In this document: piece after piece, positions 18,347 to 27,857 of the stretch
How the letters are laid out: every line of letters starts with the position of its first letter
Numbering within the stretch: the stretch's first letter is position 1
From: Candidatus Fraserbacteria bacterium
GTDB taxonomy: Bacteria; Bipolaricaulota; Bipolaricaulia; RBG-16-55-9; JAJCYT01
Length of the DNA: 64,000 bases
Direction: 5' to 3'
NCBI GenBank assembly: GCA_029262795.1
Contig: JAJCYT010000034.1
Span: 1-64,000 of the forward strand
Made by a program: the position numbers and the translations under genes
Notes under the pieces: generated by a model
The model's input: only the letters and a program-made list of their open reading frames with translations
Database searches by the model: none
Told to the model about the DNA's origin: nothing

Positions 18347-21133
18347 TTAGAACAAACCTAAAAGGTTGCCGCCAAGCGTGATGTAGATTTGTGGTTTGGC
18401 TTCGCCGACGCCTTGGGCCACACCAATGCTGAGGCCAGGGCCGCCGAAGTAGCTGAACAAGTTCATGGTCAAGGTGACTTCAGCCCCGAAACCAACCTGT
18501 AAACCATTCATGCCCAATTCATCGCCTGCCATACCGGCATCAACAAACAGGCTGCCGTTGATGTCATCGAAGAACACAGGCCATAAGTCAATGCCTTTCT
18601 CGATGGACGCAATGCGATGGTTGAACTGCAATGTACCAGCCGCAGCCAATTTACCTGCCTGCACACCACCGGCAAACCCACGGATACCAAACGCACCCTG
18701 AGGCCCGCCCACACCAAAGCCCAACTGTGGCACCGTGGCATCACTCCAGCCGCCAGCAAAACTGAGACTGAGGAAACTTGGGGTTTTCACAGGCAACTTC
18801 AGATTTTCCTGGAAATTAGTGGTCACTTTCTGCACAGGGTCCAAGCCATCAATCATGGTCATTGAGGCAGAGACGGAAAGATTGTGCTGTTGTGCAAACA
18901 AATCGAAGCCGCTGCCAGCGCCCATGTTCCATGTGCCTGTGAAAGTTTGGGAGAGCGTGCCAAAATCAGCGCGCTGATAACCGGCAGACATGTTCATGTT
19001 CAGGCTGTTGGTGGAGATTAATGGATAATTGGCGTTCCCACCGGCGTAATAGCCACCAGGGTTCATGCCGGCAAAGGTGGCAATGGTCGGCAGGAAATCA
19101 CTGGTGGTGTAGAACAGATCGAAGTAAGGCTGTTGTGCCTCCCAGTTCCAGCCACCATTGAAGCTATACACCTGTGAAAACAACGCATCCTGGCCAAAGG
19201 TGGTGATGCCAGCCTGGTTTTCGCCAAACACGGGCAACCACAATTTTGGCATCAAGGAAGGCGTTGGATCGTAAGGGTGCACTTCGTAATCAGTGACAGG
19301 GAACCCGTCCCACTCGGGAATGGTTTCGTGTTCAAACGTTACTGGTTCCCAGTTGTCGCGGTCCACGTCCACCAAGTGAATGTCATAACCTTCAGAACTG
19401 TAACCACTGAAAGCAAATTGTGTGCCGTCTGGAGATGGCCTTGGCGTGTAAGCGCCGGTCAACACGTTGGTGGCCTGATAGCCCTGCTTGGCGTCCACGT
19501 CATAGGCGTAGGAATTGGTCACGCCTGTGCGATCTGAGGAGAAATACAAATATTTCCCATCGGCTGACCAGGAAGGTTGGCCATCTGTGGCTCTGTCCTG
19601 TGTCACTGGCGTCAGTTCGCCGCCGTCGACAGGAATAGTGTAAATATCAGAAAAACCACCGCGTTTAAACGCAGACACAGCAATGGTCTGGCCATCAGGA
19701 GACAGCGACATCTGCTCGATGGTGACATTGCCAGGGAATTCCTGAATCGTGGTGGTTTCACCTGTGGCGAGATCCAAGCGAGACAACGAAGGTGTTAGAT
19801 CTCCCCAGTTATAGCGGGCATACACCACACTGTTGCCATCAGGTGACACAGCGGTGGAAAGTGGACGTTCGCCCTCAGTCAAGCGGGTGACTTTTTCGGT
19901 TTCAAAATCATAATGATACAAATCGTTGCGGGCGTAGAATTTTTTATAGGTGTCGCCACGCGTGAAAATAGCACCGGAGCCATCGGGCAACACGTTGAAG
20001 TTGCCCGCATTGCTCAACACAGGTTCATCGCCTGTGCCATCTGGATGCACACGACGGATGCCGCCGGACACACCAGGGGCGAAGCGGCCATAGTAAATCC
20101 ATTCACCATCAGGAGACCAGGTGGCACCAGTGGCAGCGTTGTTGCCGCCGGTGAAGTAGCCGTGGTTGGTCAACTGACGACTGGTGGTTAGGCCGACTTC
20201 CTGAATCTGAGTCACTTGTTCACTGAACTGTTCGTTGACCCAAACTTTAAATTCGGACCACAGTTCAGGGCTACGCTTGCCCGTGGCTGCTTCGTAAACA
20301 TCATCAAAGTTGCCAGTGAGTCCAGTAAAGGGGCCAAAAAGCGCAGAGCCAGCCAAGCTGCCAATCGCCCACATAGGATGACTGGTTTGAGCTTCTTTAA
20401 TTTTGCGATAAGTGTCCGTGCCATAGGTTTCTTCCAGATAACGGATGAACCAAGGGCCGATGTCATGTGAAATGCTGCCCACAGGTGGCCATTGATCTCG
20501 CTGGTAGTAGAAGCTGGAAGCGTCTGATTCTGGATAATTGTTTTCCAACATCATGGCGCGCAACATCATGGCATTGCGGGAGTCGTTGGCGCGAGACTGA
20601 CCACGGTATTCAAATTCCCCATAAGTGGGGATACCTTCAACAAGCAAGGTGGGCTCAGAGGTGCCTGGCACCACGTGGCGGCCAAAAATGCCGCGCAACG
20701 TTTCTGAAAGGCCGGACACAAAATCGAGATCAGCAATGTGACCGTATTCATGAAAGGCCAGCAAATCTTCCCAGGAGTTGACTTCCGAGTTGGCAAAGCC
20801 CGTGGCAAAGCCCGCCGAAGATGTGAAGTCTACAAACTGGTTGTTGGGCACCAAGTTGGCAAAGCCATTTGGACCATCGGTTAGGTCCACAATGACAACA
20901 TCCACTTTTCTCTCTGGTGAATACCCGAGTTTTTCGGTCCAATATTCCCAAGCTTCTTCTGAGGCTTCAGCGGTCTTTTGAGCCTGACCTTCTGCGCCTT
21001 CGTGGTAAATCACGCGGAAGTGAGGTGTTTCGATGGTGAACCATTTTAAATCTGGATCAAAGAACTGGGCAGATGCCCCCATACTCACTGTGACAAGAAA
21101 CAGTAACAAAACGCTAAAAATGCGTTGCAGCAA
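18347..21133 (-). CDS. Secreted/outer-membrane protein: peptidase-MA-like domain + PD40/TolB-type propeller + C-terminal beta-barrel-like region
   Basis: signal peptide; LLAFHEYGHIADLDF (HExxH); repeated LSPDGQTIAVS/PSWSADGKYLYFSSD; Gly/aromatic-rich C-terminus ending GGNLLGLF. Confidence 0.8.
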   Translation of the reverse strand: MLQRIFSVLLLFLVTVSMGASAQFFDPDLKWFTIETPHFRVIYHEGAEGQAQKTAEASEEAWEYWTEKLGYSPERKVDVVIVDLTDGPNGFANLVPNNQFVDFTSSAGFATGFANSEVNSWEDLLAFHEYGHIADLDFVSGLSETLRGIFGRHVVPGTSEPTLLVEGIPTYGEFEYRGQSRANDSRNAMMLRAMMLENNYPESDASSFYYQRDQWPPVGSISHDIGPWFIRYLEETYGTDTYRKIKEAQTSHPMWAIGSLAGSALFGPFTGLTGNFDDVYEAATGKRSPELWSEFKVWVNEQFSEQVTQIQEVGLTTSRQLTNHGYFTGGNNAATGATWSPDGEWIYYGRFAPGVSGGIRRVHPDGTGDEPVLSNAGNFNVLPDGSGAIFTRGDTYKKFYARNDLYHYDFETEKVTRLTEGERPLSTAVSPDGNSVVYARYNWGDLTPSLSRLDLATGETTTIQEFPGNVTIEQMSLSPDGQTIAVSAFKRGGFSDIYTIPVDGGELTPVTQDRATDGQPSWSADGKYLYFSSDRTGVTNSYAYDVDAKQGYQATNVLTGAYTPRPSPDGTQFAFSGYSSEGYDIHLVDVDRDNWEPVTFEHETIPEWDGFPVTDYEVHPYDPTPSLMPKLWLPVFGENQAGITTFGQDALFSQVYSFNGGWNWEAQQPYFDLFYTTSDFLPTIATFAGMNPGGYYAGGNANYPLISTNSLNMNMSAGYQRADFGTLSQTFTGTWNMGAGSGFDLFAQQHNLSVSASMTMIDGLDPVQKVTTNFQENLKLPVKTPSFLSLSFAGGWSDATVPQLGFGVGGPQGAFGIRGFAGGVQAGKLAAAGTLQFNHRIASIEKGIDLWPVFFDDINGSLFVDAGMAGDELGMNGLQVGFGAEVTLTMNLFSYFGGPGLSIGVAQGVGEAKPQIYITLGGNLLGLF

Positions 21134-21277
21134 AACGTCCTCCTTTAACTAAAGGCAATCTGGCACAAAGAAAATACGTGGAGAAACACGCTGTCCACAT
21201 GCCTTGCCTTTCCCGTCCTACTTATCTCTACCAATGTCATGCTACTCGACCAAAAGCGGGTTCTGACGATGACCATT

Positions 21278-22384
21278 TCAACCGAATAAAGGCTTGATTT
21301 CGCCGAGTTGGTTGAAGAACAAATCAAAGCGAATTTCAAGTGGAAATTCTTCAAGCCCTAATACCAGACCAACGCCCCAACCAATTTGATTTTGAGGCTC
21401 AATCAAGTCGCCATTCACATCCAACTCACTGGGGTTGGGTTGGACATGAAGCACATCGCCAAAGCCTGAGGCTTCGACTTTAAACGTGAGGTTGGGCATA
21501 CCTGCGCCAGGTACATCTTCAAAAAGTGTTTCAAGGTCCAAGGGAACGGTCAACAATCGCACCCGACGATCCAAACGAAGCTGTGAAAAGCTGTGGCCTT
21601 TGAGTGGATCATCAAAACCGTGAACCTGGCGGGTGTATTCAAATGCGTGCAAACCAGCCTCATTGCTGGAAGTGCCAGTGGCAAACTCAAACAACAGTTC
21701 GCCCCATTGGCCATTTACTGAAAAGCTATTGGATTCAAACATACCCTCTTGGTCCACAATCATTCCAACAGTGAAATTGCTGCTTAAAGTAAGTGAAAAA
21801 TCAAACTCACCAGTGAAAGTGTGGCTCGACTTCATATTAAAGTAATGAACGTCCGTTGATATTTCTTCTTCGTCGATCAGCCATGGTTGTGCCATACGGA
21901 AAGAAGCGTTGCCAAAGCCAAGATCCAGCATCCCCATCAGGCCACTTTCACCGGAGCGTCCCAACACGGTTGCCGAAGCCCAGTCGTAGGCAGCCACAGA
22001 CAAACCCATCCAACCCACGCCACCTTGATAGCGAAGCGCATTGTGTTCCAAATCGTAGCCCAGTTTGGCAAACGGGCGGAATCCAGAAAGCGTTATATCG
22101 CCACTGAGGCCAATCACTTCACCATCTGAAGAGCCTGGAAAAACAGGTTCGAGTGTCCAATCAAGCGGTGGAGCTTCTACTTCGGACGCTTCTTCCTGAG
22201 CCAGTGCGATGCCAGGTAAAAATAACATCCATGCCACGATGGCAAGTCCCATCCAAATTGCTGTGAAACGATCATTGAAACAAAATTTCGAAGCCAGAAC
22301 GGCTTTGTTGGGCGTATGTAACCCTCTCATCCATCCTCCTTGAGGAAAACAACGTGGTTGCAGTTTACTGGAGTGCTGTATCAC
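21278..22384 (-). CDS. Hypothetical exported (outer-membrane-like) protein
   Basis: hydrophobic signal MGLAIVAWMLFLPGIALAQEE; alternating hydrophobic strand-like sequence; start may be further downstream. Confidence 0.6.
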   Translation of the reverse strand: MIQHSSKLQPRCFPQGGWMRGLHTPNKAVLASKFCFNDRFTAIWMGLAIVAWMLFLPGIALAQEEASEVEAPPLDWTLEPVFPGSSDGEVIGLSGDITLSGFRPFAKLGYDLEHNALRYQGGVGWMGLSVAAYDWASATVLGRSGESGLMGMLDLGFGNASFRMAQPWLIDEEEISTDVHYFNMKSSHTFTGEFDFSLTLSSNFTVGMIVDQEGMFESNSFSVNGQWGELLFEFATGTSSNEAGLHAFEYTRQVHGFDDPLKGHSFSQLRLDRRVRLLTVPLDLETLFEDVPGAGMPNLTFKVEASGFGDVLHVQPNPSELDVNGDLIEPQNQIGWGVGLVLGLEEFPLEIRFDLFFNQLGEIKPLFG

Positions 22385-22509
22385 GCCGCAAAGTTTTTGA
22401 TGGCCCTAGAAATGTTGCCTGTTGATGTCTGTTTGGTTCTGGTTGTGAAGTGGATAGACTTCTTTGTTTTTTCTTGGTGTCGGTGTGAAGATTGCGTATA
22501 ATCTTAGTT

Positions 22510-22752
22510 ATGGCCATTCAACTGAAATTGTTCAGCAGCATGCGAAAAGCCATCGGGCAGGCGAACATTCATTGGGAGCAGCCTGTGGATAATGCCCAAC
22601 AGCTTTGGGATGCGTTGCTGGAAAAACATCCAGAACTCAAACCCCTCAGCGCCAGTCGTGTGGTGGCCGTTAATCGTCAGCATGTGGAACCAAATCATCC
22701 ATTGCAGGATGGCGATGAGGTGGCTTTTTTTCCACCGGTGAGTGGCGGCTGA
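22510..22752 (+). CDS. moaD: Molybdopterin synthase sulfur-carrier subunit
   Basis: ubiquitin-like MAIQLKLFSSMRKAIG... DGDEVAFFPPVSGG with terminal GG. Confidence 0.93.
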   Translation: MAIQLKLFSSMRKAIGQANIHWEQPVDNAQQLWDALLEKHPELKPLSASRVVAVNRQHVEPNHPLQDGDEVAFFPPVSGG

Positions 22753-22753
22753 G

Positions 22754-23161
22754 ATGCATTTTAAACTCACCACCGACCCCATTTCCATCGAAGATGCGAC
22801 CAGCCGTTTGAGTCAGGATGGCAATGGTGCGCTGGTCACTTTCAGTGGGCATATTCGGCCCGAAGATTCCTTTGGCAACAACCTGTCTCATATGGAATAT
22901 GAGGCATATGTCGAAATGGCCGAAATGGAACTGCAAAAAATCGCTGATACGATCGAAAAGCGCTGGGGCATTACCGAACTGGTGATGCTGCATCGCACCG
23001 GACGGGTGGAAGTCAATGAACCCAGTGTGGTCATTGCTGTGGCAGCAGGCCACCGCCCTGAAGGCTTTGAAGCCTGCCGCTTCGCCATCGACGAACTCAA
23101 ACGCACCGTGCCGCTTTGGAAGCACGAAGTGCTGGCCATTCCTCAAACTCAGTCTGAGTAA
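22754..23161 (+). CDS. moaE: Molybdopterin synthase catalytic subunit
   Basis: NGALVTFSGHIRPED...LEYEAY-like...HRTGRVEVNEPSVVIAVAAGHRPEGFEACRFAIDELKRTVPLWKHE; 1 nt after moaD. Confidence 0.95.
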   Translation: MHFKLTTDPISIEDATSRLSQDGNGALVTFSGHIRPEDSFGNNLSHMEYEAYVEMAEMELQKIADTIEKRWGITELVMLHRTGRVEVNEPSVVIAVAAGHRPEGFEACRFAIDELKRTVPLWKHEVLAIPQTQSE

Positions 23162-23434
23162 ATTTGTTTATTATTCTTGTTCTTTTCCAACTTCATCAAT
23201 AGAGGCCGCGACGTTTCCCGAATTAATTTTTACAGCTTTATCCGAAATTTTTTTGAAAGAGCAAGACGTAGAAAAGTAATCGAAATCACTTGGCATCAGA
23301 AGATGATTGGACTTATGACCTTTTGCGATGTCATTGACCGTCCATTGTAAAACTGACCCCAGTCCTAGGTTGATTGAGTTGGCTCAACTAAGCTTGAAAA
23401 CAACTGAATTATGTAGGAAGCGAGGGTGTGCCAA

Positions 23435-24508
23435 ATGAAGCAGGGATGGCTCAAACTGATTGCACTTTCAATAAACGGAATTTTACTTGTTTTGTTATCG
23501 GGGTGTTTGGCGCTTGATCAAATTGCGCCAACGGTGGTTACCAACACGCCATTGAATGGATCGATAGACATTGCGCTCAATTCTGCATTGACCGCTGTGT
23601 TTAGCGAACCAATCAATGCCTCAACACTAAATAACACGTCCTTCATTGTGACCAGCGCTGGGGGTGCCGTGGCAGGCACAGTCACACTCACAGATTTAAC
23701 GGCCACGTTTACACCAACCATCGCTTTGGATCAGAACACAACGTACACCGCCAGCATCAGCGAAACGGTCAAGGATTTGGCAGGAAACACCTTGGGTGCT
23801 GCCTTTCGTTGGACGTTTACGACAATCAACCTGATTCCAACGGTTGAGTTTTCTGTCGATGCGCAGTTGGTGGATGAAAGTGTTGGTGTGGTTACGGTCA
23901 CAGCCAATTTGAGTGCGACCAGTGGCAGTTTGGTCACCATTCCTTTCTTGGTCAGTGGCACGGCACTTAGCCCTGGGGATCATGATTTGATTGATGGCAC
24001 GATCATCATCTCGCCTGGGTTGACCACAGCTAGCACCACTTTTACTGTGGTCGATGATGGCGACGATGAGAACAATGAAACTGTCATTATCAATATCGGT
24101 ACACCCACCAATGCCACAATTGGTGCAATGAACAAGCAAACGGTGACGATTAATGACAACGATTTGCCGACGGTGAACTGGACCATCAACGGTCAGACAG
24201 CGAATGAACTCAACACCTGTCCTTGTCCAGTGACGGTATCTGCGACACTGAGTTCAGCGTCCGCATTGGATGTGACGGTGCCTTATACAGTGACAGGGAC
24301 TGCGACGGAAACCACGGACTTTTCCACGCCTACGGCCAATCCATTGGTCATTACTGCGGGAAGTGTCACCGGTTCGATTTCATTTAACATCCTGGATGAT
24401 TTGCAGACCGAATCTTCCGAGTTCGTCAGCTTGACGATTGGTGCACCCACCAACGCTGTGGCTGGTTCCACGGTGCAACACTCGGTTGAAATTATCGACA
24501 ACGAATAG
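23435..24508 (+). CDS. Lipoprotein with bacterial Ig-like (SbsA-type) and Calx-beta domains
   Basis: lipobox LLSGC; IAPTVVTNTPLNGSIDIALNSALTAVFSEPI; two Calx-beta-like repeats with DDGDDENNETVIINIG. Confidence 0.85.
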   Translation: MKQGWLKLIALSINGILLVLLSGCLALDQIAPTVVTNTPLNGSIDIALNSALTAVFSEPINASTLNNTSFIVTSAGGAVAGTVTLTDLTATFTPTIALDQNTTYTASISETVKDLAGNTLGAAFRWTFTTINLIPTVEFSVDAQLVDESVGVVTVTANLSATSGSLVTIPFLVSGTALSPGDHDLIDGTIIISPGLTTASTTFTVVDDGDDENNETVIINIGTPTNATIGAMNKQTVTINDNDLPTVNWTINGQTANELNTCPCPVTVSATLSSASALDVTVPYTVTGTATETTDFSTPTANPLVITAGSVTGSISFNILDDLQTESSEFVSLTIGAPTNAVAGSTVQHSVEIIDNE

Positions 24509-24539
24509 CACGCACTACGTAAATCAGTTTGAGCGAGGT

Positions 24540-24573
24540 AAAAGGGCAGCGCGAACACGCGTTGCCCTTTTTC
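24540..24573 (+). terminator. Intrinsic terminator
   Basis: AAAAGGGCAGCGCG-AACA-CGCGTTGCCCTTTTT. Confidence 0.9.
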
Positions 24574-24579
24574 ATTTTT

Positions 24580-24915
24580 GAAACAATTTAAAAACTTTTT
24601 AGGGTTTGGAATATTTAAATTTATAAAAGCTTCAAATCCCCCAACCCCCTTTTCTAAAGGGGGCTACATTGGTTTCTGCGAGTGAAGTTCTTGAATTGAC
24701 ACTTTGTGCTTGTTGTTAGTTTGCTTATGTTCATAAAAATAAAAACCAGTTTTCTTAAATCTTTATTCAAAAATTCAAACCCAATTCCGCAAAGAAAAAA
24801 GTAGCGTAATTTAGAATCACTCTATGCAGTCTAATCGTGCCCCGCTTCCTTAAAGAAGCGTCCCCTTTGAAAGGGGGTTGGGGGTTAGAAGGCTTTTCGT
24901 TTAATTTCCGTCTCT
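24580..24915. mobile_element. MITE-like element, copy 1 (terminal inverted repeats carrying CCCCCAACCCCCTTT)
   Basis: inverted cores at 24633-24666 and 24862-24893; outer A/T-rich arms resemble copy 2; no coding capacity. Outer limits approximate. Confidence 0.6.
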
Positions 24916-25029
24916 TTTTCATTCCGATTTGTTGCTTGCATCACATTTATGTTTGCTGAAATGTCTAAAAATCTTTTTATAAGGCAAAATAATTCTAAAA
25001 GAGTTTTAGCAATCAGTGAGGTGGACTTC

Positions 25030-25131
25030 GGTTTCGAAACGGCAAACTGCGTGAAAGCGCAAGGCGCAAAACCACAGATCCTAACAGCAACGTGCGATCA
25101 TTGCTGCGGATGGCTGGGTTACCGAAAAACC
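25030..25131 (+). promoter_or_regulatory. Cyclic-di-GMP-I (GEMM) riboswitch
   Basis: CGGCAAACTGCGTGAAAGCGCAAGGCGCAAAACCACAGATCCTAACAGCAA...TTGCTGCGGATGGCTGGGTTACCG: conserved GGCAAA, GAAA tetraloop hairpin, GGCGCAAAaCC, CCTAA/ATGG receptor, P3 AGCAA/TTGCT, terminal GGGTTACCG. Confidence 0.93.
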
Positions 25132-25133
25132 AG

Positions 25134-26450
25134 ATGTTATACAAGCGATCATATGTCTATACTCTCTTATTTATAGCCGCATTGAGCCTGTTGCATGCGC
25201 CATTGGTGTTGGCCAATGCGGCTGCACCTCTGCTTAATTCACTGACGTTTCCTAATGTGGTTCAAACAGGACAAACTGGCCAGGGCCAGATTACATTCAG
25301 TTCCGATGTATCTGTAGATCGATTGGAGCTGGCTGTGGTCGATGGCCGATATATGCGCCATGATTTTGAACTTGAAGGCAGCAGCGGCACCTTTTCTTTT
25401 TCCCTGGATTGCACCGATTACGCACAGCGCATTGTGCTTCAGGCGACGTTGCTGAATGAGGATGGTGCGCGTAGCGAGCCGGAATTAATTACCTTCAACT
25501 GCGGGCAACCCCCTCGTTATGATTTCACACAGCAACAGGCAGCCTCGATGCCGATGGGGCAGTACATGAGGCTGAACGTATTTGTATTGGAAGATCAGGT
25601 CACCAGCTTAACTCAGGGTGCCCAAACGGGTCAGTCAAATTGGTGGAGTGCGCCTTCGCCTTTGTTGATCCGTGCGTTGGAGGACACCATCTTGCCATCA
25701 CTGAATGGCATTTGGGATCAGTGCAGCGTTGGTTTTGAATTGGGCACGGTACGAGTGCTCCATCCCGATGAAGTATCTATTCCTCAAGGTTCTTTTGGCA
25801 AATTGCTGTTCAGCAAACGAGGAGAAGAACGCTACATTCAGCATGGAGGTCGTGTCGGAGCGGTCATGAAGTTGGGGCGAGAAGCAGTGGCACAAAAGCT
25901 GATTGAAGAAGGCATTGCTGTTGGGGGTGAAGATGTATTTGTGTTTGTGGTGGGATCACGCATTTATACCTCCAACAATGGTAAAAAACTGGATATTGAA
26001 GGATTTGGTGAAGTCAACCATCCCACGTATAGCATCGTACGTTGGGGCGCGATCCATGAACAGGGCAGCGAGTTTGTGATGCCGAAGCAATTCATTTCAT
26101 CTCTGGCGCATGAACTGGGACACAACATGGGATTATATCATCCAGGCACGGACGGCTTGTCCAACACAGCGTCCGACAGCAACAATTTGATGAAAGGTTC
26201 CGGTGTGGCGCCAGAGCCACGCGCGAACCTGTTACCGGCCCAATGCCAAATGGTTTCGAACCAGATTGCACAGCTTGCCACGCAGGTTGCGGCAGATCAG
26301 GCTTCGGCAGACGCACCAGCCACTGATGCACCTATCAGTGATGGCGGGCAAGGGATTACTTCAGTTAAGCAACCCTTTTACACGTTTCTACTTTTTCTCA
26401 CGCTTGTGCTTTGGACCTCTCAAAGCGGATTGCGCCGCCTCAAACAATAA
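25134..26450 (+). CDS. Secreted, C-terminally anchored metzincin-like zinc metalloprotease
   Basis: signal peptide MLYKRSYVYTLLFIAALSLLHAPLVLANA; HELGHNMGLYH (HExxHxxGxxH), NNLM Met-turn; C-terminal TM and basic tail. The ORF-track start 25092 lies inside the riboswitch. Confidence 0.88.
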   Translation: MLYKRSYVYTLLFIAALSLLHAPLVLANAAAPLLNSLTFPNVVQTGQTGQGQITFSSDVSVDRLELAVVDGRYMRHDFELEGSSGTFSFSLDCTDYAQRIVLQATLLNEDGARSEPELITFNCGQPPRYDFTQQQAASMPMGQYMRLNVFVLEDQVTSLTQGAQTGQSNWWSAPSPLLIRALEDTILPSLNGIWDQCSVGFELGTVRVLHPDEVSIPQGSFGKLLFSKRGEERYIQHGGRVGAVMKLGREAVAQKLIEEGIAVGGEDVFVFVVGSRIYTSNNGKKLDIEGFGEVNHPTYSIVRWGAIHEQGSEFVMPKQFISSLAHELGHNMGLYHPGTDGLSNTASDSNNLMKGSGVAPEPRANLLPAQCQMVSNQIAQLATQVAADQASADAPATDAPISDGGQGITSVKQPFYTFLLFLTLVLWTSQSGLRRLKQ

Positions 26451-26551
26451 CTTTTTAATCCTCCCATTTTTCAAAATCATCCATGCTCAACCTGTCAGGG
26501 TTGTCAGCTTCGGACCTATGATGACATCAACTTACATCCCTTGGAGGGGTT

Positions 26552-27532
26552 TTGATGAATCTTGCCTTGGTCAGGTTTCACAGTCAATTTTTTCGGGTTA
26601 TGGCTTTTTCCTTGATCGCCATTTTGGGGCTGATGCTTGTGATCACCACAAGCGCGCAAACGGGAAGCTCTGTTGTGGTTGAAACACTGGCTGAAATACC
26701 AGCATCTACCGGTGGCATTGCTGTTGATGCGCAAGGGAATGTGTATGTCGGCGACATTGGACCGCCTTCAAATCGGGCACTGGGTACGAAGGTTTACAAA
26801 ATCACGCCCGAAGGCGAAGCGAGTATCTTCGCTGAAGGCGATTTGTTTATGGCTGCATCCGGTAATGCTTTTGACTCTCAAGGCAATTTGCTGCAGTCGA
26901 ATTACATTGGGCATACCATTAACAAAATTAGTCCAGAAGGTGTCGTGAGCGTTTTTGTGCGCAACCTCTCTGGTCCCGTTGGCATCGCTGTGGACGCTGA
27001 TGACAACCTTTATGTCGCCAACTGCAACGCTGGTAATGTGCAGAAATTTGGACCTGATGGCACAAGGCTCGATACTTATGTGAGTGCCCGATTCAGATGC
27101 CCAAATGGCATTGCCCTTGGAGATGACGGAAACGTTTATGTGGCTAATTTCACTGGAGGAGCGATTCTTAAAGTCGATATCGAAACCCGCCAAATTACTC
27201 AGTTTGTAGATGTTGGCACCAACAACAATGGTCATATTTTTAATGGTGGCGATGGTCAGTTTTATCTTGCAGATCGAGGCCAGAATTTAATTTACACACT
27301 GTCTTTTGATGGCGAACTTAACGTGCTGGCCGGTACTGGAGAAATTGGTCGCGCAGATGGACCGGCACTGGAATCCACGTTCTTTCGCCCCAACGATATC
27401 AGCATGAGCCCTGATGGCAAAATTCTCTATTTCAACCACGTTGTGCCCACCGCCCAAGGAAGCGACAATTTTCCCAGCATCATAAGAAAAATAATTCTTA
27501 ACTCTGATGATGCAACAGAGGGTGGCGAGTAA
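26552..27532 (+). CDS. Exported NHL-repeat / SMP-30-like beta-propeller protein
   Basis: repeated GIAVDAQGNVYVGD, GIAVDADDNLYVANC, GIALGDDGNVYVANF; paralogue of 48733-49686. Confidence 0.85.
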   Translation: MMNLALVRFHSQFFRVMAFSLIAILGLMLVITTSAQTGSSVVVETLAEIPASTGGIAVDAQGNVYVGDIGPPSNRALGTKVYKITPEGEASIFAEGDLFMAASGNAFDSQGNLLQSNYIGHTINKISPEGVVSVFVRNLSGPVGIAVDADDNLYVANCNAGNVQKFGPDGTRLDTYVSARFRCPNGIALGDDGNVYVANFTGGAILKVDIETRQITQFVDVGTNNNGHIFNGGDGQFYLADRGQNLIYTLSFDGELNVLAGTGEIGRADGPALESTFFRPNDISMSPDGKILYFNHVVPTAQGSDNFPSIIRKIILNSDDATEGGE

Positions 27533-27557
27533 CAAAATACCTTCAGCACCTTGGCTG

Positions 27558-27602
27558 AAAGGATTGACCGACGTTGACAAAGCATCGGTCAATCCTTTTT
27601 AA
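27558..27602 (+). terminator. Intrinsic terminator
   Basis: AAAGGATTGACCGA ... TCGGTCAATCCTTTTT, 14-bp stem. Confidence 0.85.
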
Positions 27603-27857
27603 CTCAATAACAAATTTTTTGATGATCCAGGGGAGCCAGTTGGCTCGCAGGTGTGACAACTCATTGAATTCACTTTTCAAATCTTGTAAGTCGATCAGCG
27701 TAATGACTTGGACTTCATTAAAAAACTTCAGTGACAGAAGAGCCACTTTCGGTTGAATGTACTGTTGAATAAGTTATCATACTTTAAGCATCGTTAGATC
27801 GAAGATGCTTTATGCAGTGATTCCAAGTGCGATTAAACAAAGTTTAGGAGGGTGTTT

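Noticed and set aside
25092-25133. Upstream GTG start for the metzincin
   Set aside because: Lies in the P3 loop of the riboswitch; ATG 25134 yields a clean signal peptide.
24949-25176. 75-aa ORF across the GEMM element
   Set aside because: Overlaps a structured riboswitch and runs out of frame with the protease; non-coding leader RNA is the better explanation.
27543-27746. 67-aa minus-strand ORF (MALLSLKFFNEVQVITLIDLQDLK...)
   Set aside because: Protein-like stretch but its 3' part overlaps a perfect terminator hairpin and it has no convincing start or SD; at most a gene remnant.
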